In this document: in pieces, positions 62,941 to 64,000 of the stretch
Layout: each line of letters starts with the position of its first letter
Position numbering within the stretch: position 1 is the first letter of the stretch
Made by a program: the position numbers and the translations under genes
The notes under the pieces: generated by a model
What the model was told of the DNA's origin: nothing
Database searches by the model: none
What the model saw: the letters and a program-made list of their open reading frames with translations, nothing else
NCBI GenBank assembly: GCA_023055355.1
Contig: JALJCS010000015.1
Span: 20,263,516-20,327,515, forward strand
Length of the DNA: 64,000 bases
From: Agelaius tricolor
Taxonomy: Eukaryota > Chordata > Aves > Passeriformes > Icteridae
Direction: 5' to 3'

Positions 62941-63088
62941 CGCCATGGCCGCCCTGCGCCGCCGCGAGTAGAGGCCGCTCCGCCGCCCCGTCCCGCGCTG
63001 CCGCCGCCGCCCCGCCGGCCCCCGCCGCCCCCGGCCCGCCCCCGCCGCGCCCCGCACCGCGCCGGGCCCCCGCCGCCCCCCGACACCG
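62941..63088 (+). other. Probable non-coding first exon (ZC3H18 expected)
   Basis: GC-rich sequence ending in a strong donor, ACACCG followed by GTGAGC at 63089. The only ATG (62945) opens an 8-codon frame, MAALRRRE, closed at 62971. No long frame continues to the donor, so the main start must be in a later exon. The 5' boundary is not known. Confidence 0.5.
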
Positions 63089-63476
63089 GTGAGCCGCCGC
63101 CCGCGCCGCCGCGGCCTAGCGCCGGGGAGGGGGGGCGGGCCCGGGCCCGGCGGGGGGGGAAGCGCGGGGCGGGGGCGGCACCGGGGAGGGGGGGGACGGG
63201 GGCAGCCCCGGGAGCGAGAATGGGGCGGGCGGCGGGGAGAGCAAGGGAGGGCCCGGCGGTGTTCTAGAGGGGGTCGGGGGGAGGCCGGAGAGCGCGGAAA
63301 TGAATGAATTCCCCCGCTCGTTCGGGACCGGGAATGGGACGGGGCGGCCCCGGCCTCGGGGGGAGCCGGGGGACAGCGGGGCTCGGCAGGGACGCAGCGT
63401 GCAGGTGGCTCTGACTGTCCCCCATGGCTAGCAGCGGGAGCAGGGACAGCGCCAGCAGCCGCGGCCTGGGGGCACG

Positions 63477-63606
63477 GCAGGAGAGCCCCGCCTGGCAGGA
63501 GAGGAGAGCCCCGGAGGTGAGGGGGCACCGCGGGGGCACAGCCGGAGAGCCCCGCCTGGCAGGAGAGCAGCCTCGGAGGTGAGGGGGCACCGTGGGGGCA
63601 CGCACC
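63477..63606. repeat. Two-copy tandem duplication, unit about 65-70 bp
   Basis: GAGAGCCCCGCCTGGCAGGA and GGAGGTGAGGGGGCACCG occur twice with small differences. Each copy carries GGAG followed by GTGAGG, a donor-like site. Confidence 0.85.
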
Positions 63607-63639
63607 GGGCACCACAGCAGCACCTGCACCTGGGGCAGC

Positions 63640-64000
63640 CCCGAGGGGGCTTGGGGTTTGTCACCTGCAGGGTCAGTTCTGAATGAGTTTGGGGTTTGTC
63701 ACCTGCAGGGTCAGCTCTGAAATGGGTTTTGGGTTTTTCATGCTTGGGGTCAGTCCTGGGATGGATTTGGGGTTTGGCACCTGTAGGGTCAACCCTGGGA
63801 TGGGTTTGGGGTTTGTCACTCATGGGGTCAATTCTGGGATGAGTTTGTCACTTGTGGGGTCAGTTCTGAATGGGTTTGGGGTTTGTCACCTGTAAGGTCA
63901 ATCCTGGGATGGGTTTGTGTTTTGTCACGCATGGGGTCAGGTCTCAGGTGGGTTTGGCATCCATCACCTGTGGGGTCAGTTCTGGGATGAGTTTGGGGTT
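63640..64000. repeat. Tandem repeat, unit about 40 bp, runs off the window
   Basis: About nine copies of GGGTTTGGGGTTTGTCACCT, GCAGGGTCAGTTCTGGGATG. Moderately diverged. The array is cut by the window end, so its full length is unknown. Confidence 0.9.

Larger units (their letters stand above)
62840..63260 (+). promoter_or_regulatory. CpG-island promoter of the next plus-strand gene
   Basis: Extremely CpG-rich, no TATA box, with a perfect palindromic CRE TGACGTCA at 62933-62940. Human order would place ZC3H18 here, but that is synteny inference only: none of its coding sequence is in the window. Confidence 0.7.

Noticed and set aside
62933..62971. ATG at 62945 as the main start of the downstream gene
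   Set aside because: The frame stops after eight codons, before the donor at 63089.
63089..64000. Coding sequence of ZC3H18
   Set aside because: The gene is expected from human order, but no stretch matches its acidic or RE/SR-rich protein; only a likely first exon and promoter are present.

Overview
This is vertebrate nuclear DNA from a bird. The evidence is the gene content, the GT-AG introns, the CpG islands and several fragments of the 3' end of CR1, the LINE family typical of bird genomes. GC content is high, and the introns and spacers are full of minisatellites, as is usual for small avian chromosomes. I cannot name the species. The order ZNF469 - ZFPM1 matches the block known from human 16q24.

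Layout. 1-2959: non-coding DNA upstream of ZNF469, with a small GATA-motif cluster near 134-172. 3145-15747 (+): ZNF469, a 4200-residue zinc-finger protein encoded in one giant exon, with a 3' UTR to about 17450. 17450-24060: intergenic DNA holding a large GAT-rich minisatellite (17705-19140), a CR1 fragment (20925-21160) and smaller tandem repeats. 24060-24900: CpG-island promoter of ZFPM1. 24483-58835 (+): ZFPM1 (FOG1), rebuilt here as 10 coding exons joining in frame to 1121 residues; introns 1 and 3 are long (15.0 and 9.0 kb). Its 3' UTR ends just after AATAAA at 59264. 60581-61709 (-): CIDEC, rebuilt as 5 coding exons giving 239 residues, with a likely TATA promoter and non-coding first exon near 62170-62234. 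62840-63088 (+): a CpG-island promoter and non-coding first exon of a gene running out of the window. ZC3H18 is expected there from human gene order, but no coding sequence is visible. 63640-64000: a tandem repeat that continues past the window end.

How the parts relate. ZNF469 is linked to collagen and corneal matrix, ZFPM1 is the cofactor of GATA factors in blood and heart, and CIDEC coats lipid droplets; they are neighbours, not a pathway. The most interesting non-coding signal is the strong excess of GATAAG/CTTATC motifs through the ZFPM1 introns. It is densest in the first 3.2 kb of intron 1 and recurs in discrete islands, as expected if this GATA-cofactor gene is itself GATA-controlled. 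I found no unknown protein system. The remaining novelty is repeat structure, splice-site details and the position of CIDEC.
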